Shown: in pieces, positions 46,900 to 57,509 of the stretch
Layout of the letters: the number at the start of each line of letters is the position of its first letter
Numbering within the stretch: position 1 is the first letter of the stretch
NCBI GenBank assembly: GCA_026936325.1
Contig: JAPTHN010000001.1
Span: 95,743,859-95,807,858, forward strand
Direction: 5' to 3'
Length of the DNA: 64,000 bases
Origin: Platynereis dumerilii
Lineage: Eukaryota; Annelida; Polychaeta; Phyllodocida; Nereididae
Notes under the pieces: model-generated
What the model saw: the letters and a program-made list of their open reading frames with translations, nothing else
Databases searched by the model: none
Told to the model about the DNA's origin: nothing
Position numbers and translations under genes: made by a program

Positions 46900-47246
46900 G
46901 ATACGCTTTGATAAAGACGAGTGAGATTGATATTGATGGAGAATGTTGTGATAAATTGTAGGCCATGCAGTCACTGAAGACAGATGGAAAATTGCACCCA
47001 GACATTGGGTTGACTGTTCATACCAACAACTGTAAATTATAATACCAGACATATATTTTTGATTGTGCAATGTCCCATAACATCAAGCCAAGGCAATTTG
47101 TTTCTAACCCAATCAAACTTGGCCCAACGAATCTGTTTTGCAAACCAGCTGTTAGAAACGAATAACAAGCAGTCAGCTGCACCAGAAGAGTGAAAGTTTA
47201 ACTTTTTACTTGAGTCCACTGCAAATCCTTACTTCGTTTTGACATG
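46900..47246. other. no gene seen
   Basis: AT-rich stretch without supported features. Confidence 0.4.
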
Positions 47247-48746
47247 CAGGGAGGAAAATAAGTATTTGACCCCCTGCCATATTTTCTGGTTTGAGCAGAA
47301 GTTTGTGCTTGCTCCAAAAATCTGAAATTTCTCAGGTAGATCTGGTTCGACATTAGAAGACAGGTAATGCACAAAAATTAATTGAAAGAAGTGTTATGTA
47401 CCATATTTTCATAAGAATCCAAATAGTCTTTGGAAATAAATATTTGACCCCTTCGTTTGCAAAGGGTTATCACCAGATTTTACAAAACAAACACTTGGAA
47501 AACTATCGTAACTGATATTTATTGTAATCAAAACCTATTTCAATTGCTTTCCTCCCATTTTATAATTTAGCTTTTTGTGCCCTCAATTACATCTCCTATA
47601 ATTTTTTAGTAATTTCTTCATTTTGAAGATGCACGGCAGAAAAAAATATATCACAAGACACCAGAGACTTGATTTTTGACTGACACTAGTCTGGTGTTGG
47701 TACACAGACCCTATATAATGATCTAGGATAATTTCAGTAATTCATGACATCGTTGTGCAAGTAAACAAAGGACAAACTTACCACTGGGCGATGCCAATCT
47801 GCAGTGCCACTGAAATTTCACCTACACTGGACTCCATGAGCGCAAGAACCATTTTAGGAAGTCCTAGACTAACCAACGATGATTTAGCAAAAGCTCTGAA
47901 AGCAGTTTACAACTGTACCAATAAGAGGAAATGACCAGTACAACATGTCTCGGCAGGCTGAGATGATGCAGTGCCGCTATAGTGCCTCTGTTACACAAGA
48001 ATCAGGCTAAAAATTGCTTGGAATTTATAATTGATCACTAGGAACTATTTTGCTGACAATTGAAGGAAATTCTACACAAGCTTTGGCATGATTCAGCAGT
48101 GCATCACGTCGGCCTACTGTGACATATTGTACTGGTCATTATCTCATGCTGGCAATGTTGCAAACTGCTTTCAGAGCTTTTGCTCACTCATCGTTGGTTA
48201 GTCTAGGACTTTCTAAAATGATTTTTGCACTCACGGACACCTGTGTAGGTTAGATTGTCATGGCACGGCAGACCAGCATGTTCCAGTGGTGACTTCTTCT
48301 TTTGTTTACTTACATAAAGTGACATCAGTAATTGAAATTTTAGCTAGATCATTATATAGGATCTGTGTACCAACACCAGACTAGTGTCAGTCAAAAATCA
48401 TGTCTCTAGTGTCTTGGGATACTTTTCTTTTCAACTGCGCATCTTCAAAATGAAGAAATTACCAAAAAATTACAGGAGGTGTTATTGAGGGCATTCAAAA
48501 CAAAACAAAATTGGGAGTTTTCAAAGTGTTTGTTTTGTAAAAGTCTGGTAATAAATACTTATTTCCGAAGACTATTTGGATTCTTATGCAAATGTATTAC
48601 ATAATGCTTCTTTCAATTAATTTTTGTGCATTACCTGTCTTCTAATGTTACACCAGATCTACCTGAGAAATTTCAGATTTTTGGAGCAAGCGCAAGTGCC
48701 CAAACTAGAAATATGGTTGGGGGTCAAATACTTATTTTCCTCACTG
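47247..48746. mobile_element. 1.5-kb Tc1-like foldback element
   Basis: Ends CAGGGAGGAAAATAAGTATT and its mirror ending in TCCTCACTG are followed by TA on the right (TG on the left, probably a mutated TA). The arms are inverted repeats of about 700 bp throughout (CATCTTCAAAATGAAGAAAT, GACTGACACTAGTCTGGTGT and TTAGTCTAGGACTT words on both sides). The motif opening GGAAAATAAGTATTTGACCC is typical of Tc1-type ends. A short frame on the left arm, GSPRLTNDDLAKAL, resembles the helix-turn-helix start of Tc1 transposases, so each arm may be an inverted copy of a transposase fragment. Confidence 0.85.
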
Positions 48747-48749
48747 TAC

Positions 48750-50054
48750 TTTAGCACCCAACTGATTCAACCAAATTATTTGAATAACCATGAACTCCCA
48801 AATCTTGCAATTTCTTAATGGCTAAAAAATATCTTGTGAAAAAGATAGTAAAATCCCAATACTGTCGATGATGTAATGTTCCTAAAATTTTGACAAAGCA
48901 TGAAGGCACACTCACCATATGAGAATTAACTGCGGAGGTATTTTTTGTAAAATCAATACTTTGGTATACGTTTTTTAGGTAGCTCCAGTGATTCAGTCAA
49001 CACGGTGTTGAATGACCCTTGATTCTCTGTGTTCCAACCAGCACATGCAGCTCACTAATCTCAGGTCTGGTGCAGGTGAACTCCAGAAAAAACAAAAGGA
49101 GCAATCTTTGGCTGATCTGTAATGAGGGCATTGCATTACAAATCCTTCATCAAGAGTTCTCCACTTGGGAAGGAATCATAGTAATCCATACAATGCCTAT
49201 TAATGAGCACATTTACAGGTGGGCCTCAATTGAGCATAAATGCCATAATTACTTGTGAATTAATGATGACAGATTAACAGTCTACAATCAGGAAAGGCAA
49301 ATGACTTCTAAATCATCCCAGAGATTGCTCCTTGACAACACAAGGTCATTCTTTAACTTCTCGCAAGGAGGTAATCACTTTGACTGCTCTGTTCCCTGCA
49401 GCACAATTCCATTGTCTTCCAATCATGCTGATAGTAACTGAATAGCCCAGCATAGCCCAGCTCCCCTCAGCTTGCTCATTCCAACAGCTGACATACCACA
49501 TTGTCATTTTATGGTAGAAAACTGTTATTTTTATGGTAAAAATTGTTGTTTTTAAAGTACAAGCAAATTTTGAATTCCTGTTGAGATGAAAGCCACGGCC
49601 AATTTACAAAAAATCATACTTATACGGATGAGAAACAACATAATAAGTCATGTTTCCACAGTTTTGTTTTTATTATCTTCAATTGTAAATTCAACATGGC
49701 GGCCAAAATTTGCTGGTGCTCCTGAAATAAGTCATTTCAAGTTTCGAGCTGGTGCTCTTTTATAACAGTTTGCAGGATGACAACCTGTTGGTAGGAGAAC
49801 TCGTCAATGTCCTGCTTTAACATGCCGGAAAAATAATTTTTCTCACAGGCTTTTATCAAGCCTTGGTGAAAGTTTGAAGTCTGTCGAAGACACTTCTGTG
49901 GATCTGGGTTTTTCAAACTTAATATTTTTGGCCGATGGCAGTCAGTGATGGCTTGGGTTCTCAATTATTATGCTCAGGCTATGGTGCACATTTTTTGGGC
50001 CAGTTTCATTTTGAAGCCCCTTGTGAGATCAACTTCTTTACAAAATTCATTATA
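48750..50054. other. no firm gene
   Basis: A 79-codon + frame at 49019-49258 and some splice-like words (CTGTTCCCTGCAG near 49400) are present, but no consistent exon structure. CAACATGGCGGCC at 49693 is a lone YY1-like word. Confidence 0.4.
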
Positions 50055-50254
50055 TTACAGGTGATTTCATTACCATGAGATTCTTGTCATTCACACTTGG
50101 CTGTGAGGAATCAATGCTAAACCAGCACTTACTTCGTTTGATAAATCAAATGTGTGACGTTCTGTTGTTGCTAAACCAATCAGATTAACTAAAAATGGCA
50201 TGTATTTGGTGGGTTTAGAACCTAAGAATCGCGTACTAATGAAATCACCTGTAA
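50055..50254. mobile_element. 200-bp MITE, TTTCATTA..GATTCT inverted ends
   Basis: TTACAGGTGATTTCATTACC and AGATTCTT on the left mirror AGAATCGCGTACTAATGAAA and TCACCTGTAA on the right. A relative lies at about 54853-55050 with the same TTTCATTAGTACGAGATTCT word. Confidence 0.7.
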
Positions 50255-50489
50255 CGGATACACTGTATGATAGCTGATGACATCCTTTAAAACCATAGAA
50301 GGTTGCATTATTTTCTGATTTACTTTTGAAGTTATCTGAACACAACGTTTAGTGTAAAATTTTCCTCTATACCCTGCAGCGAAAATTAAACAAGCCTTTG
50401 GTTTCGGGGGCAAGAGTAAAAATCTGCTGTAAGACATGAATGCCTCAACCAGACATGTTCTTGTCGAGGCATTTCATGTCTGACATTGC

Positions 50490-50632
50490 CTATGTTTCCA
50501 GAGCAACTTTCAACTGCTTGGCTGATTGCAGCTGCCCTTTTCTTTACACAGAGTTGGTTGGCATTTTATGGTTGCTATCCTGGCCGGATGCCACCGACTG
50601 GATGAAAAACACACTCCTCCCATGTTGGATGT
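50490..50632 (-). pseudogene. duplicated unit copy 5, block c: MGGVC start
   Basis: On minus, the best 3' splice site of the set (CTATTTTTCTTTTCTTTGCAG, ending at 50633) precedes ACATCCAAC and ATG at 50623. The frame starts MGGVC; a 4-bp loss then shifts it relative to copies 1 and 4. The family frame is still readable as QSVASGQDSNHKMPTNSV and, after a stop, GQLQSAKQLKVALET. A GAGAGAGCTTACTATTCCATG stretch up to about 50900 also matches copy 4 at 35.28 kb. Confidence 0.4.
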
Positions 50633-50929
50633 CTGCAAAGAAAAGAAAAATAGATCAGATGCTTATAATGAATCTACAAAAACCATATTAAGTTGACATA
50701 GGTATTAAGAAGTTGACATTTTCCATAAGGCATGAGCCAAGGATGTCTGTGTAGATTCAAAGTCGAAGACAAACTTGAACTTTAAATTAATCACTCAGGG
50801 TTGTTATCAATGCACCGTAATGGCTGCAGATTGCAGTATTCTCACAGCAACACCATATTAGACAATCCTTAGCAGTGAGAGAGCTTACTATTCCATGTTT
50901 CTGATAACAGGAGGGGGACTTTAGTTTAA

Positions 50930-51933
50930 ATTTATATATAGAATTATAGTAGAAATCGAAAGCGTAGACAGTGAACTTAAAAGTAGCTTGGAGCTATGTG
51001 GTAATATTGTAACTGACTGGTTCACCATAAATGGTATGAAAGCAAATCCTGAAAAATATCAGGCAATTGTATTTGGAAACAAAAACCTACCTCATTATGT
51101 ATTAAAGGTAACCTTGTTGATTGTCAAAATACTGTAAAGCTGTTAGGCATCAATATTGATGAAGTTATGTCATTTAATGAACACCTCCGAGTGATATGTA
51201 AAAGGGCTGGAGGACAGATTAATGCTACGATGCGCCTTACAAATGTATTAGACACTGAAGTTAAAGAATCTATTTACAAGGCATTTATCCAGAGTAAGTT
51301 TAATTATTGTCCCGTTGTATGGATTATTAGTAACATCAAAAATATTGCCAAATTAGAAAAGATTCAGTACAGAGCTCTAAAATTTGTATACAATGATTTT
51401 AATGAAAATTTACTCAAGAAAAGTAAGACGCTGTCTGTTTCTGTTTACATGATCCATTGTATTGCTGTCGAAGTATTTAAATGCTTAAATGACATAGCTC
51501 CGGTGTATCTCAGACACATGTTTCTGAGACATGAAAGTAATTATAGTTCCAGACGTGGAAACAAAGTTGTTCAAAGTAGGTTTAATACTTACAAATATGG
51601 ATATTATACTTTTAAATATTAGGTGCTAAATTGTAGAATTGTATGCCAAATGAACTTAAAAGCGCTATTTCTATCAAAGATTTCAAGGAAAAACTTAAGA
51701 AGTGGGACTATTGTTCATGTCTGTGTAATGTAGACACTCAACTGATAATTGAATGAAAGCTTGTATAGTAATATTTGAAAGGAAATAGTCTGAAATGAAT
51801 CACTGGTTGGTCTTTTAATTTGTTGGTTTTATTATTTATTTTACTGTCATGTAATAGCTTTGAGCTAATGTTTTCTTTTATTCGTAAATCATGACGTTAA
51901 ATAAATTTTATTGTTATTGTTATTGTTATTGTT
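50930..51933 (+). mobile_element. LINE C, 5'-truncated, 3' end with (TTATTG)n tail
   Basis: Reverse-transcriptase thumb and C-terminal part of a third LINE. 50950-51166 reads in broken frames as the region after the catalytic block (ANPEKYQAIVFG, LLGINID). Then 51167-51622 is open for 151 codons with the SFNEHLRVICKRAGGQINA and CPVVWIISN motifs of the family. The 3' UTR ends in TTATTG repeats (51908-51933). 5' truncation is the usual result of target-primed copying. Confidence 0.88.
51167..51622 (+). CDS. LINE C reverse-transcriptase C-terminal fragment
   Basis: Fragment after the catalytic core. Shows the CR1/jockey-like thumb with LDTEVKESIYKAFIQSKFNY, PVVWIISNIKNIAKLEKIQ and the DIAPVYLRHMF block near the C terminus. 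The Met at 51167 is internal; upstream codons are in another frame after small deletions. Cannot be active alone. Confidence 0.85.
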   Translation: MSFNEHLRVICKRAGGQINATMRLTNVLDTEVKESIYKAFIQSKFNYCPVVWIISNIKNIAKLEKIQYRALKFVYNDFNENLLKKSKTLSVSVYMIHCIAVEVFKCLNDIAPVYLRHMFLRHESNYSSRRGNKVVQSRFNTYKYGYYTFKY

Positions 51934-52017
51934 AGACACAGAGGTGGTTGAGTACTTCACCATGCCATACACACAATTGACACAGGTACAGCATGCTATG
52001 ACATGCTCAGTTGAATA

Positions 52018-53109
52018 CACCGCATCTGACGAAATTACGCAAGTAGCTTATTTCGCACTAGTTCAAAAACTTTTGGGCCCAGCGGTGTATACTTTTCACA
52101 TAACCATTGGATGGGACTGAGAAATATTCCATACGACTTTCATCAAGTTTAGTTCAGGCACAGTTGAGTTATGCCATATATTCAAATATTTTGGTGTCTG
52201 ACGAAATTATGCAGAGCAACATCGTAGGTGGATAGACAGTACAAAAGTGCAATTTTCAAATATTTGTGCTCAAAACATTAGCGTTGTATCATTTGGCTAC
52301 TATCCACATCGAAACATTTTGCTAACTTGCTGTCACTGCCAAGTAATATGCATAAATTGCCTCCATTGAATTAACATTGATTTTGCCAATTTTTCTCAAA
52401 TATTTGCTCTCCAAAATCTAAAAAAAGTTGTGATCCTTTTAAAAATGCCTTCAAAAGTTCCCATCTGATGTCAATTAAATTCACTTAAATTGACAGACAA
52501 GTAGTGCATTGTAAATTGACAGACTGTTGAATAAGGAACTGCACATCGTAAACACAATGCAATTCCAATGGTAGGTCGCGGAAATAATTTTTGATTGCTA
52601 GCCATTTCAAAGTAAACGATGTTACTTCAGTTTCCTTTTCATACAGCTAAATAGACAGAATTAGTTGAATGCTAGAGGCTTTTTTTTTAAAGTTTGGAAC
52701 TATCTTGAGGTCTTAGGAGCATAAATTTGAAAAAAATATGCGAAATCAATGTTATTCTAATGGAGACAATTTATGCATATTACTTGGCAGTGACAGCAAG
52801 TAAGCAAAATGTTTCGATGTGGATAGTAGCCAAATGATGTAATGCTAATGTTTTGAGAAAAAATATTTGAAAATTTAACTTTTGTACTGTCTTTCCACTG
52901 ACAAATTTGCTTTTGCGTAATTTCGTCAGACACCAAAATATTTGAATATATGGCATAACTCAACTTTGCCTGAACGAAACTTGATGAAAGTCACATGGAA
53001 TATTTCTCAGTCCAATCCAATGGTTATGTGAAAAGTATACACTGCTGGGCCAAACAGTTTTTGTACTAATGCGAAATAAGCTACTTGCGTAATTTCATCA
53101 GATGCGGTG
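52018..53109. mobile_element. 1.09-kb TA-flanked foldback element
   Basis: TA at 52016-52017 and 53110-53111. Inverted ends CACCGCATCTGACGAAATTA / TAATTTCATCAGATGCGGTG, with arms of about 450 bp (CGCACTAGTTCAAAAACTTT, ATATTTTGGTGTCTGACGAA and TGGCAGTGACAGCAAG on the mirrored side). No transposase. Tc1/mariner-type non-autonomous foldback. Confidence 0.9.
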
Positions 53110-53254
53110 TATGTTTCTTTGCTTTTGACTTCTTTTGTAATGGTACAGGTATTGCCAAGATTATTCTCTCAAGAAGTCTATGTTTGTTGTTCTTGATTTT
53201 TTCCTCAGATAAGAGTTTTCAAGTTGTTTTCATTGCACACTGCTGCTTTATTCT

Positions 53255-53720
53255 AGGTGTATCTCTCTTTTCGGTCACAGCAGAGTAGTTAATGACACAT
53301 TTCGTTGGAATTTATGGTGCATCATTGCCATTTCCACACTGATTGAATCAGAATAACAGACACAATTCAGCCAATCCCAAATGTTTATACATAAATGAGA
53401 ATGCCGTATTCAGCTAGTTGTAAGCATTCAGACTTTCCTCACCAATAACTGCCACTTCAGGGAAGCTCTCTGTACATAGATTTCTGCACAACACTCTAAA
53501 AAATTTCAGACAAAATTGGTTTTTTAGATTCAGAATCGTTTTTTGAAAAACCAAATTTCCATGCAAAAAACCAACATGGATTTTTTTATTTGCATTGAAA
53601 TTTGGTTTTTCAAAAAAACATTTAGAACTTAAAGAAAACAATTTTGTCTCGACATTTTTTCGAGTGAAAGCTGTCAGCAACTACACCTGTTCTGTCTGTT
53701 CTCAATATAAATAAATAGGC
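53255..53720 (-). repeat. duplicated unit, block g copy 4, interrupted by a MITE
   Basis: Matches 43025-43250 (CGTTGGAATTTATGGTGCATC, AGACTTTCCTCACC, then AAAGCTGTCAGCA after the insertion). The MITE at 53492-53666 falls inside it; copy 43.0 kb shows the empty site. Confidence 0.6.
53492..53666. mobile_element. 175-bp palindromic MITE
   Basis: CACTCTAAAAAATTTCAGAC / mirror ending in TTTTTTCGAGTG. The arms AAAAACCAAATTTCCATG and its mirror meet near 53580. The empty site is visible in the 43-kb copy of block g. The CACTC/GAGTG termini resemble the MITE at 31124-33729. Confidence 0.85.
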
Positions 53721-54330
53721 TTATAATATAGCCCTGTAAAAATAATATTTACGTGATAACTACTATTATCATATAAGAACAAAACAAACATGTCACCAAT
53801 GGATGAATGCTGCTACAAATGAAACTCATGCAATGCTCTGGTATGCCGTTTGTAAATGTCTTTGTATCGCAAACCAAACCACTCTGTGAGGAAAAGTTGT
53901 ATAGCTTCATTGCAACAAGGTTATGTCACGGACCAACTCAGAACCAATTTGGAATTATCCATCAAGACCAGCTGACGCCTCCTGTACTGAAGAGCAATTA
54001 TGTGATTTTCGAGCCACTTCATTTACAAACACATCTGCCTAAGTTCTTGTCTCTTAATTGGAGTAGTAGCTGGTTGCCCAAGTCCTTCTTTCCCCTTTGT
54101 TGTTCAAGGACCTGGCAACCATCCTTTCCATTTAAGGCTTGTCCTTGGATTGCAAACAATGGCTTAAATATTTCATTTGGCCATCACCGCCTGTACTCTA
54201 GTGCAGCTGTTTTACATTTCATTACTGCACACAATTTGATAGATTCTGATGTTGTAAGACATGTTTATCAGCTAACAAGTTAAATTTGTGTGTTTCAAAA
54301 AACTAAACTTTCTGAATTTTAAAAATATGT
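53720..54330. other. no firm gene; 158-codon open frame not in the sister copy
   Basis: The + frame 53807-54283 is open but has no domain that I recognise, no splice signals that fit, and the corresponding interval of the 43-kb copy has no counterpart. Possibly an insertion; listed as unexplained. Confidence 0.3.
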
Positions 54331-54690
54331 TCACTGTATAAACAAATCAATTAACTTTTGCCATAATCTCCGTAATTCTGTTTAAATCTGTTATTTTCTG
54401 ACAACCTATCAATCTGTAAAAAAGTAATACAATATCAGCATTTTTGCACTTTACCCTGCAAGACTTCGTTTTAGTTTGGCTTTGGTTCTGAATTTATCAA
54501 AGAAGATTGTTATGTTTAAGCCAATCCACTGATATTACTCATAAAATCACTAATTATAAAGTAGAACTTTATGGTAAAGTTATTAGGAATTTCAGGAATT
54601 TGTGACATTCCACAGAAGACATCTGCAGCATGTTTTTATGTCATACACGTACGCCAACTTGTTTTCATTACAGCAGATTCATTTAGTATG
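54330..54690. repeat. duplicated unit, block h copy 2
   Basis: Matches 43900-44190: ATCAGCATTTTTGCACTTTAC, TTTATCAAAGAAGATTGTTA, ATTACTCATAAAATCACTAA and TTATTAGGAATTTCAGGAAT. Confidence 0.6.
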
Positions 54691-54852
54691 AGTTTCTCTG
54701 GCTAGTTTTCTCAGTGTCTATGTAGCATTTTCAGCTTCCCTGATTGGTCCATAAGCAATAAAACGTCCCCAAATATCTTAGGAGAACGTAGGAAACAATG
54801 AAAATTATAATATTCTGCTTCAGTGAGCAGTTTGTTTTGGAAAGTAGATTAG

Positions 54853-55050
54853 ATTACAACCAATTTCATTAGTACGAGATTCTACAGTCTCTATCCATCT
54901 TGCTACATCACATTTTTGCCTAATCTGATTGGTTTATGATCACTAAAAAGTCACACACTTGACAGATTGGATGTAGCAAGCAGCTATATGCATTGCATTC
55001 ACACTGTCAGAGCTGGATGACCAGAATCGCATGGTAATGCACTGGTTCCC
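54853..55050. mobile_element. MITE related to 50055-50254
   Basis: ACCAATTTCATTAGTACGAGATTCT on the left (quoted in parts: CCAATTTCATTAGTACGAGA) mirrors CCAGAATCGCATGGTAATGCACTGG on the right. The inner part shares the AATCTGATTGGTTTATGATC / AAACCAATCAGATT word with the 50-kb copy. Confidence 0.55.
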
Positions 55051-56630
55051 CCTACCCTGGTATAGGCATTTGGCACAACATCAGCAATAATTTGAAAATA
55101 CAACAGTTTCAACACTATATGTTTTTTCAATTTCACAACAACTCTTTTTCTCATAAGGCAATGCAATATCCAAAATGTACCAAAAACCACAGTTAATGAA
55201 AAAGTATACACCGATTGCCATTAGCAGTAATTAAAATGAAATTATCATCCATATGAATTTCAGGTTTAATCACTCTGCAAAATCATCTGATTTCTGATAC
55301 ATCCAAGTTTCTGGATATCGCTCACATCAGTTCTCAGAATGAATACTGTTATTTGTTGGAGGCTGATATTTGCCGCTTCCCCTTCCTCAATTAATTAATA
55401 CTTGGGAAGATTGTACTACTATCATTTTTATTTCATTAGAATATTTGGTTACCCATCACTCGGCTGCTATAGCAACAAATAACAGGACCTGATGCATCCA
55501 ATGAAGAGTAATTTAAACTTTGCAAATGAAGAGACTTGAATTTTAAAGAAGCAGTTGTTGACAGAATAACCTCAGCTGGTATATCAAATTTTGGTCTGTT
55601 GCTGTTTGTTCAATGATTTTTTCCTGCAAATGACCAAGTAGGAATATTTTTGATTTGCCATATCTTCTTTTTTTTCACATCCAGTTATTCATGTTGTCAA
55701 ATGGGATTTCCTCACACTTTTTTTCATATCCAGTTATTCATGTTGTCAAATGTGATTTCCTCACACTACAAGTAGATCACCCAGACACCCACGTCTCTTA
55801 CCTCTTATGTCCAAGTGATGAAAGATGTCGATTATGAGGGTTCTACCTTCTATAACATGCATTTTGTCCTCCTTCCATTCTGAAGTTTAAAAAAAAGCTT
55901 ATCCCTCTTCGATTTGATGAATACAATTCACAGTTTCGGATAAATCATCAGAGAAATGGTGAAACTGAAGGACAGAAATATCCATAACACATGTTTATTG
56001 CAATGTTTGATTATATATATATCATTAACGAAGCCGCCACCAACCTCAACCAACCATCAAGCTAAATGTAAAAATAATAATCATACTTTTATTTGGAAGT
56101 GCAAAAATTCTCTGGCTGCCTCACGTGAAATTTGCACACAATTTGGAACTGCGAATGAAGAAAACCTATTTAAATTGCCATAACTGATGTCCGCTAATGC
56201 ATTGTACAGAAAGCAATTATACCACTCAGTTTTTAGTGTCTTTTTACCATAATTTCTTTTGGTCACCTGCTTCGCTTGTGGAAACAGAGAAAGATTAACC
56301 TTTTTCCAATCTCAACAAGAAGAAAAAGGCAAAGAACCTCGCTTTGCTTTCCAAATCAATCTGGTAATGAAAATGTGATTAGTGTCTTTCAGTTCCATAT
56401 ACAACTACTTATCTTAATATTTCAAAGAGGCCACCAAGGCACTTTTTGTTATAAGAAATATAAAAGGATTTCATATTTAGGATTTGTATCTTCTTATTGC
56501 TAAAAAATAGATCATACTTGTTCATTAACACACAAATGTAAATGATTCTTGAAAGGGATCATGAAATCTCTGCACAGCTTTATATAAACTAATTTTCCTG
56601 GAATTCTCATAGAGCACAATATAAAAAGTA
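55050..56630. other. no gene; short 49-bp tandem duplication
   Basis: 55670-55717 and 55718-55766 are two tandem copies of a 49-bp unit containing CCAGTTATTCATGTTGTCAA. 55260-55385 resembles 45.2-45.3 kb. No exon is supported. Confidence 0.55.
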
Positions 56631-57453
56631 CTCCAGTGACTTGATGTAAAAATTGAGGCACAATTGCCAAAATTCTAAATTAAATAATTGCCTATGAAGT
56701 TTTGAGACCCAGAATGTTCATTTCCTTAAAATATTCATAAAAACGAATATTTTTTGTCTTGAGCTGAAAATATTTGTGTCTTCATGCAATTGCCTGGGAA
56801 TTATAGATCTATAAATAGCCTATATTTATTATGCTCAAGCTCTCCCTTATTGGCACATTTGTAAATAAAGCTGTGACATCAAAAGATGCCATTGCCTCAT
56901 CTTTTTCAATGACAAGGTCCTTGAGTTTCTTGATGAGATCTTGGCTGTTTTCTATGTGATGTATTGATTTGCCCATCAAAGGTTTAAGATCTTAGCAACA
57001 AATTTGGCAGCATTATATAATGGAGTGCCTCTGCATGATAATATCGGTCTCAAAGGGACGTCTGGCTTATGAATTTTTGGTAATCCATAAAACTTTGGGC
57101 ATTCCTGACTCGTGGGGTAGAGATGGCGATAGTTGTTGTAGTCAATTGCTCCTTGGTCCTTCAAGTCTTTCAGGACAGCTTGAAGTTTCTTGATGTCCGA
57201 GGCAGAGGGGTTTCATTTCTCAAGTTTGTAGGTGTTGTTGTCTTTGAACAGTTCTTTGGCTTTGTTCAAGTACTCTGCATGATCTGTCTAGCACACATAC
57301 AGCTCTGCCCTTATCAGCTGGTAATATCATTATATCCTTATCTGATTTCAATGATTTGATGGCTGCAAACTCACCCTTGGTGAGATTGGGGGATGGAATG
57401 TTAATTCAGATTTATAGCAATTTTGCCTCAATTTTTACGTGAAGTCACTGGAG
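56631..57453 (-). mobile_element. Penelope-like element fragment between inverted repeats
   Basis: Inverted ends CTCCAGTGACTTGATGTAAA / mirror ending GTCACTGGAG, with TA on each side. Between them, on minus, lies part of a Penelope-like reverse transcriptase: ILPADKGRA, then CPKFYGLPKIHKPDVPLRPI, then ASFDVTALFTNVPI. These blocks are signatures of that family. It is a broken, truncated copy without the rest of RT or the GIY-YIG nuclease. Penelope elements often carry direct or inverted terminal repeats, so the ends may be its own; a TA-flanked DNA element is the alternative. Confidence 0.8.
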
Positions 57454-57509
57454 TATATGTAATATGGTGTCTTACATGGGCATATATTACGGAGGATTAG
57501 CAAAATAAT

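Noticed and set aside
53807-54283. 158-codon + frame
   Set aside because: No recognisable domain, no fitting splice signals, and absent from the 43-kb sister copy; left as unexplained, not called as a gene.
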